Of a stretch of 64,000 nt of DNA, positions 55,413-64,000 are shown piece by piece. Position numbers and translations under genes: made by a program. Source of the DNA: Capra hircus (Eukaryota > Chordata > Mammalia > Artiodactyla > Bovidae). Every line of letters begins with the position of its first letter. Position 1 is the stretch's first letter. The stretch is taken from the NCBI RefSeq assembly GCF_001704415.2, contig NC_030826.1:29817324-29881323 (forward strand). Reading direction: 5' to 3'. The notes under the pieces were generated by a model that saw nothing but the letters and a program-made list of their open reading frames with translations, was not told the DNA's origin and made no database searches.

Positions 55413-55684
55413 AAGCCCACTTAATAAAGCAGTGCCTTTTCTCCATGTACCCATCTCGAACCCCACTCATATAGAATCGAAGGGTAGTTGGGATGGGGCA
55501 GGATTTTAGCATTTCTGGCCATAGTACCACCAATCAGTGTCCCAGACTTCAATTTTACACACCCCCCTCCTTAATATAAAAGAAATCATCCTCTCAGCAT
55601 CTTCTATCAAATCTTTTTGGCAACAGATGCTGGTTTTGACTCTGTAGATTTGATGTGATGGGTAAATAAGGTCTCCAGCATTTT
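55413..55684. other. Unassigned sequence
   Basis: Nothing recognised. Confidence 0.4.
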
Positions 55685-58250
55685 TTAAAAACAGTTTTAT
55701 CAAGACACAGTTTATATACCATGCAGTTCTCTGATTGAAAGTGGATAATTCAGTGGTTAATATATTCAGAGTTGAGCTACTGTCACCACGGTCAACTTCA
55801 GAACAATTCCTTTACTCCCCAAAGAAACCCCGTCCCCATTAGCAATCTCTTTCTCCATTTCCTCCAGCTTCCCCGCCTTCCAGTCCTAGGGTTTCTGTCT
55901 TTATATAGATTTGTCCATTCTGGACTTTCCTTTGAATGGATTCAAGCAATACAAAGTCTTTTGTGAACGGCTTCTTTCCCTTCACATAATGTGTTCCGAG
56001 TTAATCCCAAGAATCTTCCATTGTATGAATGCACCGCTCTGTACTGATTTGTCAGTTGAGGAACATCTGGGTTGTTTCAACTTTGGGGCTTGTATGAATT
56101 ATGCTGTTATGAACATTTGTGAACAGCTTTTTGTATGAACATGCTTTCAGTTGGGCTTCCCAGGTGGCGCAGTGGCCGATGCAGGAGACACGGGGTTCCA
56201 TCCCTGGGCTGGGAAGATCCCCTGGAGGAGGGCGTGGCAACCCACTCCAGTATTCCTGCCTGGAGAATCTCAAGGACAGAGAGCCTGGCGGGCTACAGTC
56301 CAAGGGGTCGCCAAGAGTCGGACACAACTGAACAGCCGAGCATGCATTTCAATTCCCAAATGTAGATACATGAGATTGGAATTGCTGGGTCCTACCGAAC
56401 TCTGTCGTTAACGTTTTTAGGAACAGTTCAACTGCTCTTCAAGGTGGCTGTATCCCCAGCTGTGAGTGAGATTTCTGATTTCTCCACATCTTCTTTAATA
56501 TTGGCTGTTAATCTGTCTTTTTGATCATTGTGCCCTGGTGGGTAGTGTCTCATTTCAGCTTCAGTTTGCATTTTCCCAGTGGCTTGTGACATTGAGCATC
56601 TCTTCATATGCTTATTAGCTATTTGTATACCTTATTTAGAAACAAATCTTATTTGGAAATAAATCTTTAAATCCTTTGTCTAGTTTTTGATTGGGCTATT
56701 TGTCATTTTATTTCTGAGTTGAAAGGGGTTTTATGAACTGGATACAAGTCCCTTATCAGATGTAGGATGTGTAGCATTTTCTCTCATCCTGTGTGTTGCC
56801 TTTTAACTTTTCTGAGGCTATCTTTTGAAGTACAAAAGTTTCTAAACATGCTGAAATATATTTTATCTCGCTTTTCTTTTGTTGCTTGTGCTTTTGGTTT
56901 TGTATCTTAGAAGCCTTTGCCTAGTGCAAGCTTATTAAGATTTACTCATGTATTTTATTCTAAGAGTTTTATAGTTGTAGCTTTTTTATTCAGGTTTCTG
57001 AGCCAACTTCATTCTGAATGGAATGTGGATATCCAGAGGTATCAGCACCATTTATTATTGAAAAGTCTATTTTCCCCTTATATAATTTTCTTGACATCTT
57101 GTTGAAAATCAGCTGGCCATAAATGTAAAGATTTATTTCTGAACTCTTTTCTAGTATCACACTGACTCATTTGCTGCTCTATAATATGTTTTGAAACTGG
57201 GAAATCTAAGTCCTTCAACTTTTTCTTTTTTAATTCATTCAGGATTGGGTTAGCTATTCTGGCTTACTTGCATATTCACATATATTTTAAAGAAAGGTTT
57301 TCATTTAAAAAAAATAAAAGTTAGCTGTAATTTTGATAGGAGGTACATTGAAGCTGTAATCAATTTGGGAAATGTGGCCATTTTAACAACATTAAGTCTT
57401 CCAGTCCCTAAATTTAGGATGTCTGTCTACTTAGCTAAGTCTTCTTTAATTTCTCTCTACAGTATTTGTAGTTTTCAGGGTAAACTTTGTACATTTCTTT
57501 GTTAAATTTATTATTTTTGATGTTATTATAAACTAAATTGGCTTTTAAAATTTTATTTTCAGATTATTTGAGGAAACAGTGGCTCAGAAATGTTAAGCAA
57601 CTTGCCCAAGGGTCAGAGGTGCTAGTGTATTGAAATGCAGCTGATTTTTGTACGTTGATCTTATATCCTACATTTTTGCTGAATTCATTTAATCTTTTTA
57701 GTGGATTCTTTTATACAAGATCATGTCATATGGAAATAGTTTGATTTCTTTATTTTCAATCTGGGTGCCTTTTATTTCTTTGTCTTGTCTAGTTGTCATG
57801 GGTAGAATCTCCAGTACAATATATGTTATGAGTGTATATTATATCTTATTTCAGATCTGAGGGGGCAAGCATTCTGTCTTTTATCCTTAAGTATAATGTT
57901 CCTGTGAGTTTTAAAAAATGTTCTTTGTCAGGTGAGCATGTTCCCTTTTATTCCTAGTTTGGGAAGTGTTTTTTATCTTAAAAGGGTGTTGGATATTTTC
58001 AAATACTTTTTTCTGTATCTGTTAGATGATCGTGTGGGTTCTTTGTCTTTTTTCTTTAATATGATGTGGCATATTACATTAATTGATTTTCAGATGTTAC
58101 ACAAACCTTGCATTTCTGGGGTAAATCCCACTTGGTCGTTGTGTATATAATCCTTTTATATGTTGCTGGATTTGGTTTGCTAGTTTTCTATGAAGGATTT
58201 TCTATATTCAGAAATATCTAAGAAGTTTTACCTCTCTGAAATCATTTTAA
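55685..58250 (-). mobile_element. Old L1 LINE, reverse, 3' UTR through ORF2, split by a Bov-tA
   Basis: About 2.35 kb of L1. 55690-56150 is 3' UTR antisense ('caagacacagtttatataccatgc', 'ttcagaacaattcctttactcc'). 56347-57000 and 57000-58240 follow ORF2 backwards ('gcattttcccagtggcttgtg', 'tctagtttttgattgggc', 'cttgcatttctggggtaaatcccacttggtcg' 58106). A MIR-like bit, 'gaggaaacagtggctcag', lies at 57570-57630. All frames are broken. Confidence 0.85.
56153..56343 (+). mobile_element. Bov-tA SINE
   Basis: Sense copy with a 20-base deletion in the head ('gtggcgcagtggccgatgc') between the two promoter boxes. Flanks 'atgctttca' and 'atgcatttca' suggest an aged duplication. Confidence 0.93.
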
Positions 58251-58577
58251 GATCCAAAGAACCATTTAAAATGAGCTCTCAGAGATTCAAAGCTAGATGA
58301 TTGCTTGAAATATTAATTTTACTTTGAAAATGTGAGTCTGTTTGAGAGTACTGGAAATTCTAGATTCATAAACTGTTGATCCATCCTGAGATGGAATCAT
58401 CTGAGGTAATCTAATAAATCAGTATTTCTGGAATAGAGGAAACTGAAGTACTTTCTCCAAATAATACACCATTCTGTGCTTGTCTTTTGTAGTCTAGAGT
58501 AATATTTTTGTTATGATTAAACAATTATCACTTATGCCCATAAGAGTTTATTACTTGACATAATGAGTAGGAATGTT
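58251..58577. other. Unassigned sequence
   Basis: Nothing recognised. Confidence 0.4.
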
Positions 58578-58710
58578 TGGGACTTTCCAGGTGGTCCAGT
58601 GGTTAAGATTCTCAGCTTCCACTGCAGGGGGGTGCAGGTTGTGGATTCCATCCTGGTCAAGGAACTAAGACCCCACATGCTGTATGGTGCAGCCAAAAAA
58701 TGTTTAAAAG
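58578..58710 (+). mobile_element. CHR-type SINE
   Basis: Sense copy from 'gggactttccaggtggtcc' to 'tatggtgcagccaaaaaatg'. 'aatgttt' occurs on both sides (58571, 58720). Confidence 0.88.
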
Positions 58711-58799
58711 AAGAATAGAAATGTTTACTTGAGCCTCAGTGATCTACTCAATATACTGATGATGATCTATTCATGAATACTCACATGAGATATACCCAT

Positions 58800-59425
58800 C
58801 AGTTCAGTTCAGTTCATTTCAGTCGCTCGGTCGTGTCCGACTCTTTGCGACCCCATGAATCGCAGCACACCAGGCCTCCCTGTCCATCACCATCTCCCGG
58901 AGTTCACTCAGACTCACGTCCATCGAGTTGGTGATGCCATCCAGCCATCTCATCCTCGGTCGTCCCCTTCTCCTCCTGCCCCCAATCCCTCCCAGCATCA
59001 GAGTCTTTTCCAATGAGTCAACGCTTCTCTTGAGGTGGCCAAAGTACTGGAGTTTCAGCTTTAGCATCATTCCTTCCAAAGAAATCTCAGGACTGATCTC
59101 CTTCAGAATGGACTGTTTGGATCTGCTTGCAGTCCAAGGGACTCTCAAGAGTCTTCTCCAACACCACAGTTCAAAAGCATCAATTCTTCAGTGCTCAGCC
59201 TTCTTCACAGTCCAACTCTCACATCCATACATGACCACTGGAAAAACCATAGCCTTGACTAGACGGACCTTAGTCGGCAAAGTAATGTCTCTGCTTTTGA
59301 ATATACTATCTAGGTTGGTCATAACTTTTCTTCCAAGGAGTAAGCGTCTTTTAATTTCATGGCTGCAGTCACCATCTGCAGTGATTTTGGAGCCCCAAAA
59401 AATAAAGTCTGACACCGTTTCCACT
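58800..59425 (-). mobile_element. BovB LINE 3' end, reverse, 5'-truncated
   Basis: 625 bp of 3' BovB. The minus strand still reads 58819-59148 (109 codons) and 59188-59424 (78 codons) as C-terminal polyprotein pieces ('RRRRGRPRMRWLDGITNS', 'FIFWGSKITADGDC'), separated by a frameshift and stop. The reverse transcriptase catalytic region is absent. It aligns with 27362-28000 of the larger copy and is the less damaged of the two over that span. Confidence 0.95.
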
Positions 59426-59958
59426 GATATATAATTTTATGTAACAAATTGATATACTCATTTGTATTAAATAATATACTCATCGTGTAGTCAATAAACT
59501 GATGATCTTCTCATGAATACTTAGATCAGTTGAGGTCATGAGTTATTCTCCAAGAAGCAGTGGAATCTTTCCATTTTATGGAGCTTATAGGCACCTGCAT
59601 TGCATGGTTGTAAAGGTGAAACTGCAGCTTAAATCATATTATAACCATCAAGTTCATGTATGTGAACACACTGAGTTTAAGATGGTGGTGATATATCTTC
59701 CGCGTATAGATTGTCACAACAAGAGCAGGAAAGTAGGAATTAACTGAGGGCAGAGGTCAGGGCTGGAATGAAGAGTTGTGTGTCATCTTTTAGGGGGAAA
59801 ACATGGAATACAAACATAGGAGTGAGGACTGAGCCTGGAGGGATATCAATGTTGCCAAGAGGAAAGCAGAAAGAAATAGCGTAGCTGATAAAGTTAAAGC
59901 AAGAGCAGTCAGGAAGGGAGAAGAACCGTTGAGAAAAGCCCGGATGGTCAGCAGAGAG
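59426..59958. other. Unassigned, L2-like at right
   Basis: 59740-59958 ('gagtgaggactgagcctggaggg', 'agcagtcaggaagggagaa') loosely resembles the old L2-like tail; the left part shows nothing. Confidence 0.4.
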
Positions 59959-60175
59959 ACCAGACTTCCCTGGTGGGGAGCTAGACTTCACCTTCTGATG
60001 CAGGGAATGTGGGTTTGAACCTTGGGTCAGGAGCTAAGAGCCTATATGCCATGACGCCAAAAAATCAAACTGTAAAACAGAAGGAATATTGTAACAAGTT
60101 CAATAAAAATTTTAAAAATGGTCCACATGAAAAAATCTTTGTGGGAAAAAAAAAAAAAGTAAATGGCTGAGGACA
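59959..60175 (+). mobile_element. CHR-type SINE, long-tailed form
   Basis: Sense head 'gacttccctggtggggagc' then the long 3' part 'gaatattgtaacaagttcaat' and 'aaaaatggtccacatg', ending in an A-run at 60150-60162. Partner form of 41460-41676. Confidence 0.85.
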
Positions 60176-60289
60176 GGCCTTCAGATTTCCAACCAGGCAG
60201 GTCACATGGTAGCTTTAGGGAAAGCATGTGCAATGGTACCTCTGTTGGAGAACCTAACAGGTGCCAGAACCTAGACCACATATGCCCTA

Positions 60290-60450
60290 CACATTGTCAG
60301 CATAATGCTCACAACTTTATAAACTAGATCTTATTATGTCCACTTCATAGATGAAAAAACAGTAGCTCGGAAATCTTAAGTTAAACTGCCTTGAGGTCAA
60401 ACAGAAAATAAACTGTATCTAGAATTCAAACCCAATCAGATTCTAAAGGA
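60290..60450 (-). mobile_element. MIR SINE, reverse
   Basis: 'cataatgctcacaactttat' (60300), 'ccacttcatagatgaaaaaacagtagctcgg' (60340), 'gaattcaaacccaatcagattc' (60422). Confidence 0.8.
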
Positions 60451-61317
60451 GGAGCAAATGATAAAGGAAATAAAAGTGGTGTAGGTGCCCAGAGGAGTGG
60501 TCCAGAACCCATCAGCAAAGATGGAAGGGGATTCAGAGAAGACAGAGCTGTGCCCCAGGGGGAAGTGGACGCCTTTCCTTGAGAGCCCTATTGGGTAGCA
60601 GCAGAAGATGCTCAATGCTACATCTAGCCTGGAGTTTGCAGGGCTTGGCCCCCATCACCCACTCTGCCCCTTTTTCACGAACTGACTTGATAAAGAAAGA
60701 GAGATACATGGAATTGTGTAAAACCAAAACTCAGAGCTAAGTTCTGAGAGTAAACAAGATTGTTTTCAGACTAGCAGAGCTAATCGGTGGTGATCTTTAA
60801 CAGGATGTCAAATTCTATATTATTTGCAGAACAGAGTGATTCTGTAACAGTGGTTTAGTATACAGTGCTTATAGTAGCACTGTAAGAAGTGTGTTCTAGT
60901 TGAATTAACCAGCCCCTCTTTCATCCACGCATTGAGATGATGAAACTGCATTTAGTTGGGCCCCGTTGCTTTGACGTTTGTGAAGGTCTGGACTAGAGCT
61001 TGGCTGAAGCTTAGCTTTGCCCTGTTCATGGGAATAAAAAAGAATTTGTTGAGTTATTTGTTTATATACACAAGGAAGGGGATATCATAGCTCCTTAAGA
61101 GAACATACATGATTCTTAGGAACTTAACAATAACCATGCACCATCAGGGATATGCCAACTATAAATATTCTTTCTATTGTTAAAGCAGGTCTCCCAAAGG
61201 CAACTTCTTGACAATTCTTGGTTAGTTAATGACACTTACCACCCTCTGAGTTAAAAAAAAAAAAACACAATACAGCAGTTAGTTAAATAAGTATGTAATT
61301 TATTTTCACATATTCAT
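60451..61317. other. Unassigned sequence
   Basis: No repeat recognised. A run of A near 61252-61265 is the only simple feature. The 64-codon minus frame at 60533-60727 is not called. Confidence 0.45.
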
Positions 61318-61527
61318 TTTTAAAAAATTTGTTTATTTATTTAGCTGCTCCAGGTCTTAGTTGCAGCACGTGAGATCTTTTCTTTTCTTTTTTTTAAAAT
61401 CAGTTGTGGTGGTATGCATTCTCTTAGTTGCAGCATATGGGATCCAGTTCCCTGACCAGGGATTGAACCCGGGCCGCCTGCACTGGGAGCCTGGAGTCTT
61501 AACCACTGGGCCACCAGGGAAATCCCG
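61318..61527 (-). mobile_element. CHR-type SINE, reverse, with internal T-rich insert
   Basis: 'agctgctccaggtcttagttgc' (61343), a T-rich insertion at 61378-61398, a second partial 'cttagttgcagcatatggg' (61423), then head complement 'ttaaccactgggccaccaggg' (61499). Possibly two overlapping copies. Confidence 0.85.
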
Positions 61528-62167
61528 TCTTTTCACATATTCTATGATCCCAGTGGGGGCTCCCTCACTGTTGATCTGAAATGGTGAATGAAGTTTTATT
61601 CCTTTTATTCTGTTGGTACTCAGCAACATCTGATCAAGTGTTCTTTATTTTTTTCTCTCTTTTTTTTCTTTTTAAAGAAATAGTTCCTTTGGGGCCTATA
61701 TTTAGCACTCTACCCAATCTGTATGTTTTAATGCTCAAGATCCTAAGTAGTAAAATAGAATATATATTTCATGTTTGTATCAAGAGTGCTCATTTCCAAA
61801 CCACATAATTATCTCATTCTTCACAGTGATGAAAAGAGTTGAGCAAACACAGAAATAAATAACAGAACTGAAATCGGGACACTTGGCCATCGTTTTCTGG
61901 CTCCTCCTACCCATCTGGCTTCCCTGGTACCAGGGGTGAGGATTAGGTGCACCGATCACATGGGGACTGAGATGTTAGGAAGAAAGGGGCTCTGCACCAT
62001 GCTCCCAGAGGAGCTGAGGGCCACCTGTGGCCTGGGAACCTTTGATTAAATTTTATGCCACAGAAAAAGCACACTGTCAGCCACACACGTCTGTGCTGTT
62101 TATGCTTTGCGAAGATATATAAAACCTTGGCTGGCTGTGAAAATTCTGCCAGCAGTACCACCCCATA
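61528..62167. other. Unassigned sequence
   Basis: No repeat recognised. The 171-codon minus frame at 61943-62458 extends through a BovB fragment and CHR head and is not a gene. Confidence 0.45.
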
Positions 62168-62320
62168 GGGCTGGAGGAGAAGGCGGCGGCAGGGGATGAG
62201 ATGGTTGGATGGCATCACCAGCTCAATGGGCTTGAGTTTGAGCAGGCTCCGGGAAGCCTGGCTTGCTGCAGTCCTCGGGGTCGCAAAGAGTCGACTAAAC
62301 TGCCACAGATCCTCCCCCAC
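62168..62320 (+). mobile_element. BovB LINE 3' fragment, sense
   Basis: Sense 3' end: 'gatgagatggttggatggc' (62194), 'atcaccagctcaatgggcttgag', 'gcagtcctcggggtcgcaaagagtcg' (62268). It encodes the tail '...MRWLDGITSS' with a small internal deletion after 'ctccggga'. Opposite strand to the other two BovB copies. Confidence 0.9.
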
Positions 62321-62357
62321 GTCTCTCCATTGTGGATCATCAATGGATCCGTGCCTA

Positions 62358-62645
62358 AGGGACTTCCCTGGTGGTCCAGTTGGTAGGAGTCCGCCTGCCA
62401 ACGCAGGGAACACAGGTTTGATCCTCAGTCTGGGAAGATCCCACATGCCATGAAGCAACTAAGCCATGGGCTGCAAATACTGAGGCCACATCCCCTAGAG
62501 CCTGTGCTCCTGCAACAAGAGACGCCGCGGCAATGAGAAGCCCTCCTACCACAACTAGATGGGAGCCCCCCACTCGCCGAAACTAGAGAAAAGCCCAAGT
62601 GCAGCGATAAAGACCCAGCACAGCCAAAATAAATAAATAAACTAA
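62358..62645 (+). mobile_element. CHR-type SINE, full length
   Basis: The longest CHR copy: head 'gggacttccctggtggtcc', middle 'atgaagcaactaagccatggg', 'ctgcaacaagagacgccgcgg', end 'agacccagcacagccaaaat' and AAAT tail. Confidence 0.92.
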
Positions 62646-63168
62646 TTAATTGTTGTTGTGTGTTTTTTTTTTAAAAAGAACTGTCCCTAAGCTAATCGTC
62701 TCTTTACATTATTTTGTTCAAGTTGTAGCTCCGATCAGCTCAGAAGGACACTATTTATCAGCTTGTGGCTTAGACCTATAGCCTCGCAGGTTAACACCTC
62801 TCAAATTCCTCGTTTTGGAGTAAATACACCAGTACAGAATTATTTGGCATTGTTGTCTGTGCTTGGTTGGCACAGAGCCCTTGGAGCCGGGCTTTTGTCG
62901 CCCACCTCCGTGGTAACAATGCAAGCTATTTCTGGTGTGGATTTTATTGGGCAACACTTTGGAAGGAGACTGTAAATGCCAGCTACTGTGCCTCCCTGGG
63001 CTGAGTCCCTAGTTAAGCATCCTAGGGGGATTTGCAGGTCTTTATGTAAAGGCAGCTGCTTTGTTTACAAAGATCCAGGGCTTTCCAAAGGTCTCAGCAG
63101 TGTTCTGACTGTTAGTCAGCATCAATTGTCTGCTAGTCTGATGACTGATGGGAAAGAAGTAATGGAAT
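62646..63168. other. Unique island, possible regulatory element
   Basis: About 520 bp not matching any repeat I know, hemmed by CHR SINEs. It carries transcription-factor-like words: 'aacaatg' (62916), 'gtttaca' (63063), and paired GC-balanced blocks. No coding frame of note. Function unknown. Confidence 0.3.
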
Positions 63169-63254
63169 AAAGTAAAAAAAAAAAAAAAAGTAGTTACTAT
63201 TCAAATGAAAAATTTCAAATCAGTAGCTTTGAGGCAGGTGAAAAGGAAGCCTGT

Positions 63255-63395
63255 AGATCACAGGAATTCCCTGGGGGGCGTCTAGTGATTAAGACTCCAT
63301 GCTCTCACTGCCGAGGGCCCAGGTTCAGCCCTTGGTGCGGGAACCAAGATTCCTACAAGCCGCATGGCCTGGCTGGAAAACACACACACACCCCC
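63255..63395 (+). mobile_element. CHR-type SINE
   Basis: Sense copy from 'ggaattccctggggggcg' to 'gccgcatggcctggctgg', then an (AC)n and C-run tail. Before it 63169-63254 has an A-run (63173-63189) and nothing else. Confidence 0.85.
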
Positions 63396-63479
63396 CAAAA
63401 GGAAGCACATAGAAAGTCAGTATAAACAAGCATGAAACTTGAATGAACTCAGGGGTAAGACTCCCTGCATTCTTTTTTA

Positions 63480-63770
63480 AAAAACAATTTTCTTTATTTA
63501 TTTTTGACTGCACTGGGTCTTCATTACTGCCTATGGGCTTTCTCTAGTGTAGGCAAGTGGGGGCTCCTTGCTGGTCGTGGTGTGCGGGCTTCCCATTGCG
63601 CTGGCTTCTCTTGTTTCGGAGCACAGGCTCTAGGAGGAGTGGGCTTCGGCAGTGGCACACGGGCTTAGTTACTCTGAGGCATGTGGGATCTTGCAGGACC
63701 AGGGATCAAACTCATGCCGTGGGCATTGGCAGGCAGATTCTTAACGGCTGGACCACCAGTGAAGTCCTGG
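63480..63770 (-). mobile_element. CHR-type SINE, reverse, full length
   Basis: From 'tttgactgcactgggtcttc' (63502) through 'ggcttctcttgtttcggagcac' (63602) to 'ttaacggctggaccaccagtgaagtcc'. The 98-codon plus frame at 63557-63853 is a SINE frame. Confidence 0.92.
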
Positions 63771-64000
63771 GCTTTCTCGTAATAGATGTGAATGGAGTCC
63801 TACAAGATCCAGAGGGGTCAAAAGTAGAGTTCAAATGTACTTTGCTCATCTAATGAAATTTTTTTACAATTTTTTTTTCACATTTGTTTTGCTACCCAAC
63901 ATGATAACTAGTGATTTACTAAAACCGTGTCCCCTTTTTTTCACAACGATTATTCATTGCCAGCTAAGCAGCTCTATGTGGCTCTGATTACCACCAATCA
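63771..64000. other. Unassigned end of window
   Basis: T-rich text, nothing recognised. Confidence 0.4.

Noticed and set aside
55081..55533. 150-codon minus-strand open frame
   Set aside because: Built from two Bov-tA/Bov-A copies and the gap between them.
61943..62458. 171-codon minus-strand open frame
   Set aside because: Crosses a BovB 3' fragment and the head of a CHR SINE in antisense; no domain.
1..64000. CRISPR array, operon or phage-like module
   Set aside because: Repeats are dispersed SINEs and LINEs with no regular spacing, and no prokaryotic gene layout is present.

Overview
This is mammalian nuclear DNA from a ruminant, most likely a bovid (cattle, bison, buffalo, sheep or goat). 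The diagnosis rests on repeats: BovB (an RTE-type LINE), the BovB-derived SINEs Bov-A/Bov-A2, the tRNA-headed SINE Bov-tA, and older cetartiodactyl CHR SINEs, on top of older mammalian L1, L2, MIR, MaLR and Tigger/MER relics. The species within Bovidae cannot be fixed by eye. No plasmid, phage, operon, CRISPR, rRNA or intact tRNA gene is visible.

No protein-coding gene can be supported. The long open frames are mostly repeat-derived (BovB reverse transcriptase pieces, Bov-tA/Bov-A2 frames, CHR frames) or chance frames in unique DNA. The window reads as intergenic or deep intronic sequence. The best candidate for a cellular exon is an 88-base stretch at 32587-32674 with a good acceptor and donor, but it is isolated and unproven.

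Layout. 1-7.5 kb: mostly unique DNA with MIR, L2 and old L1 relics and four bovid SINEs. 7.5-10.8 kb: old minus-strand L1 holding a MER2-like DNA transposon and a CHR SINE. 11.1-14.4 kb: two MaLR-type LTRs broken by SINEs. 14.4-22 kb: unique DNA with a TG-rich tract and two related blocks at 19.1 and 21.3 kb. 22-33.9 kb: AT-rich L1 country. Its core is an old minus-strand L1 (24.86-30.73 kb) pierced by five younger elements, including a 1.9-kb BovB. 33.9-44.8 kb: a Tigger-type DNA element, an endogenous-retrovirus-like LTR, CHR SINEs and microsatellites. 44.8-55.4 kb: GC-richer, mostly unique DNA with scattered SINEs and MIRs. 55.7-58.2 kb: another old minus-strand L1. 58.2-64 kb: two BovB 3' ends and six CHR SINEs.

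The elements do not work together as a pathway. What they give is a layered insertion history: Bov-tA, Bov-A2 and BovB sit inside CHR-era sequence and inside L1, MaLR and Tigger copies, often with target-site duplications (TSDs) still readable. Family names come from recognising consensus features by eye. BovB, Bov-tA, Bov-A2 and CHR are secure; MLT1, MER2, MER5, Tigger and MIR are good; L2-like and other LTR-like names are tentative. I saw no previously undescribed biological system.
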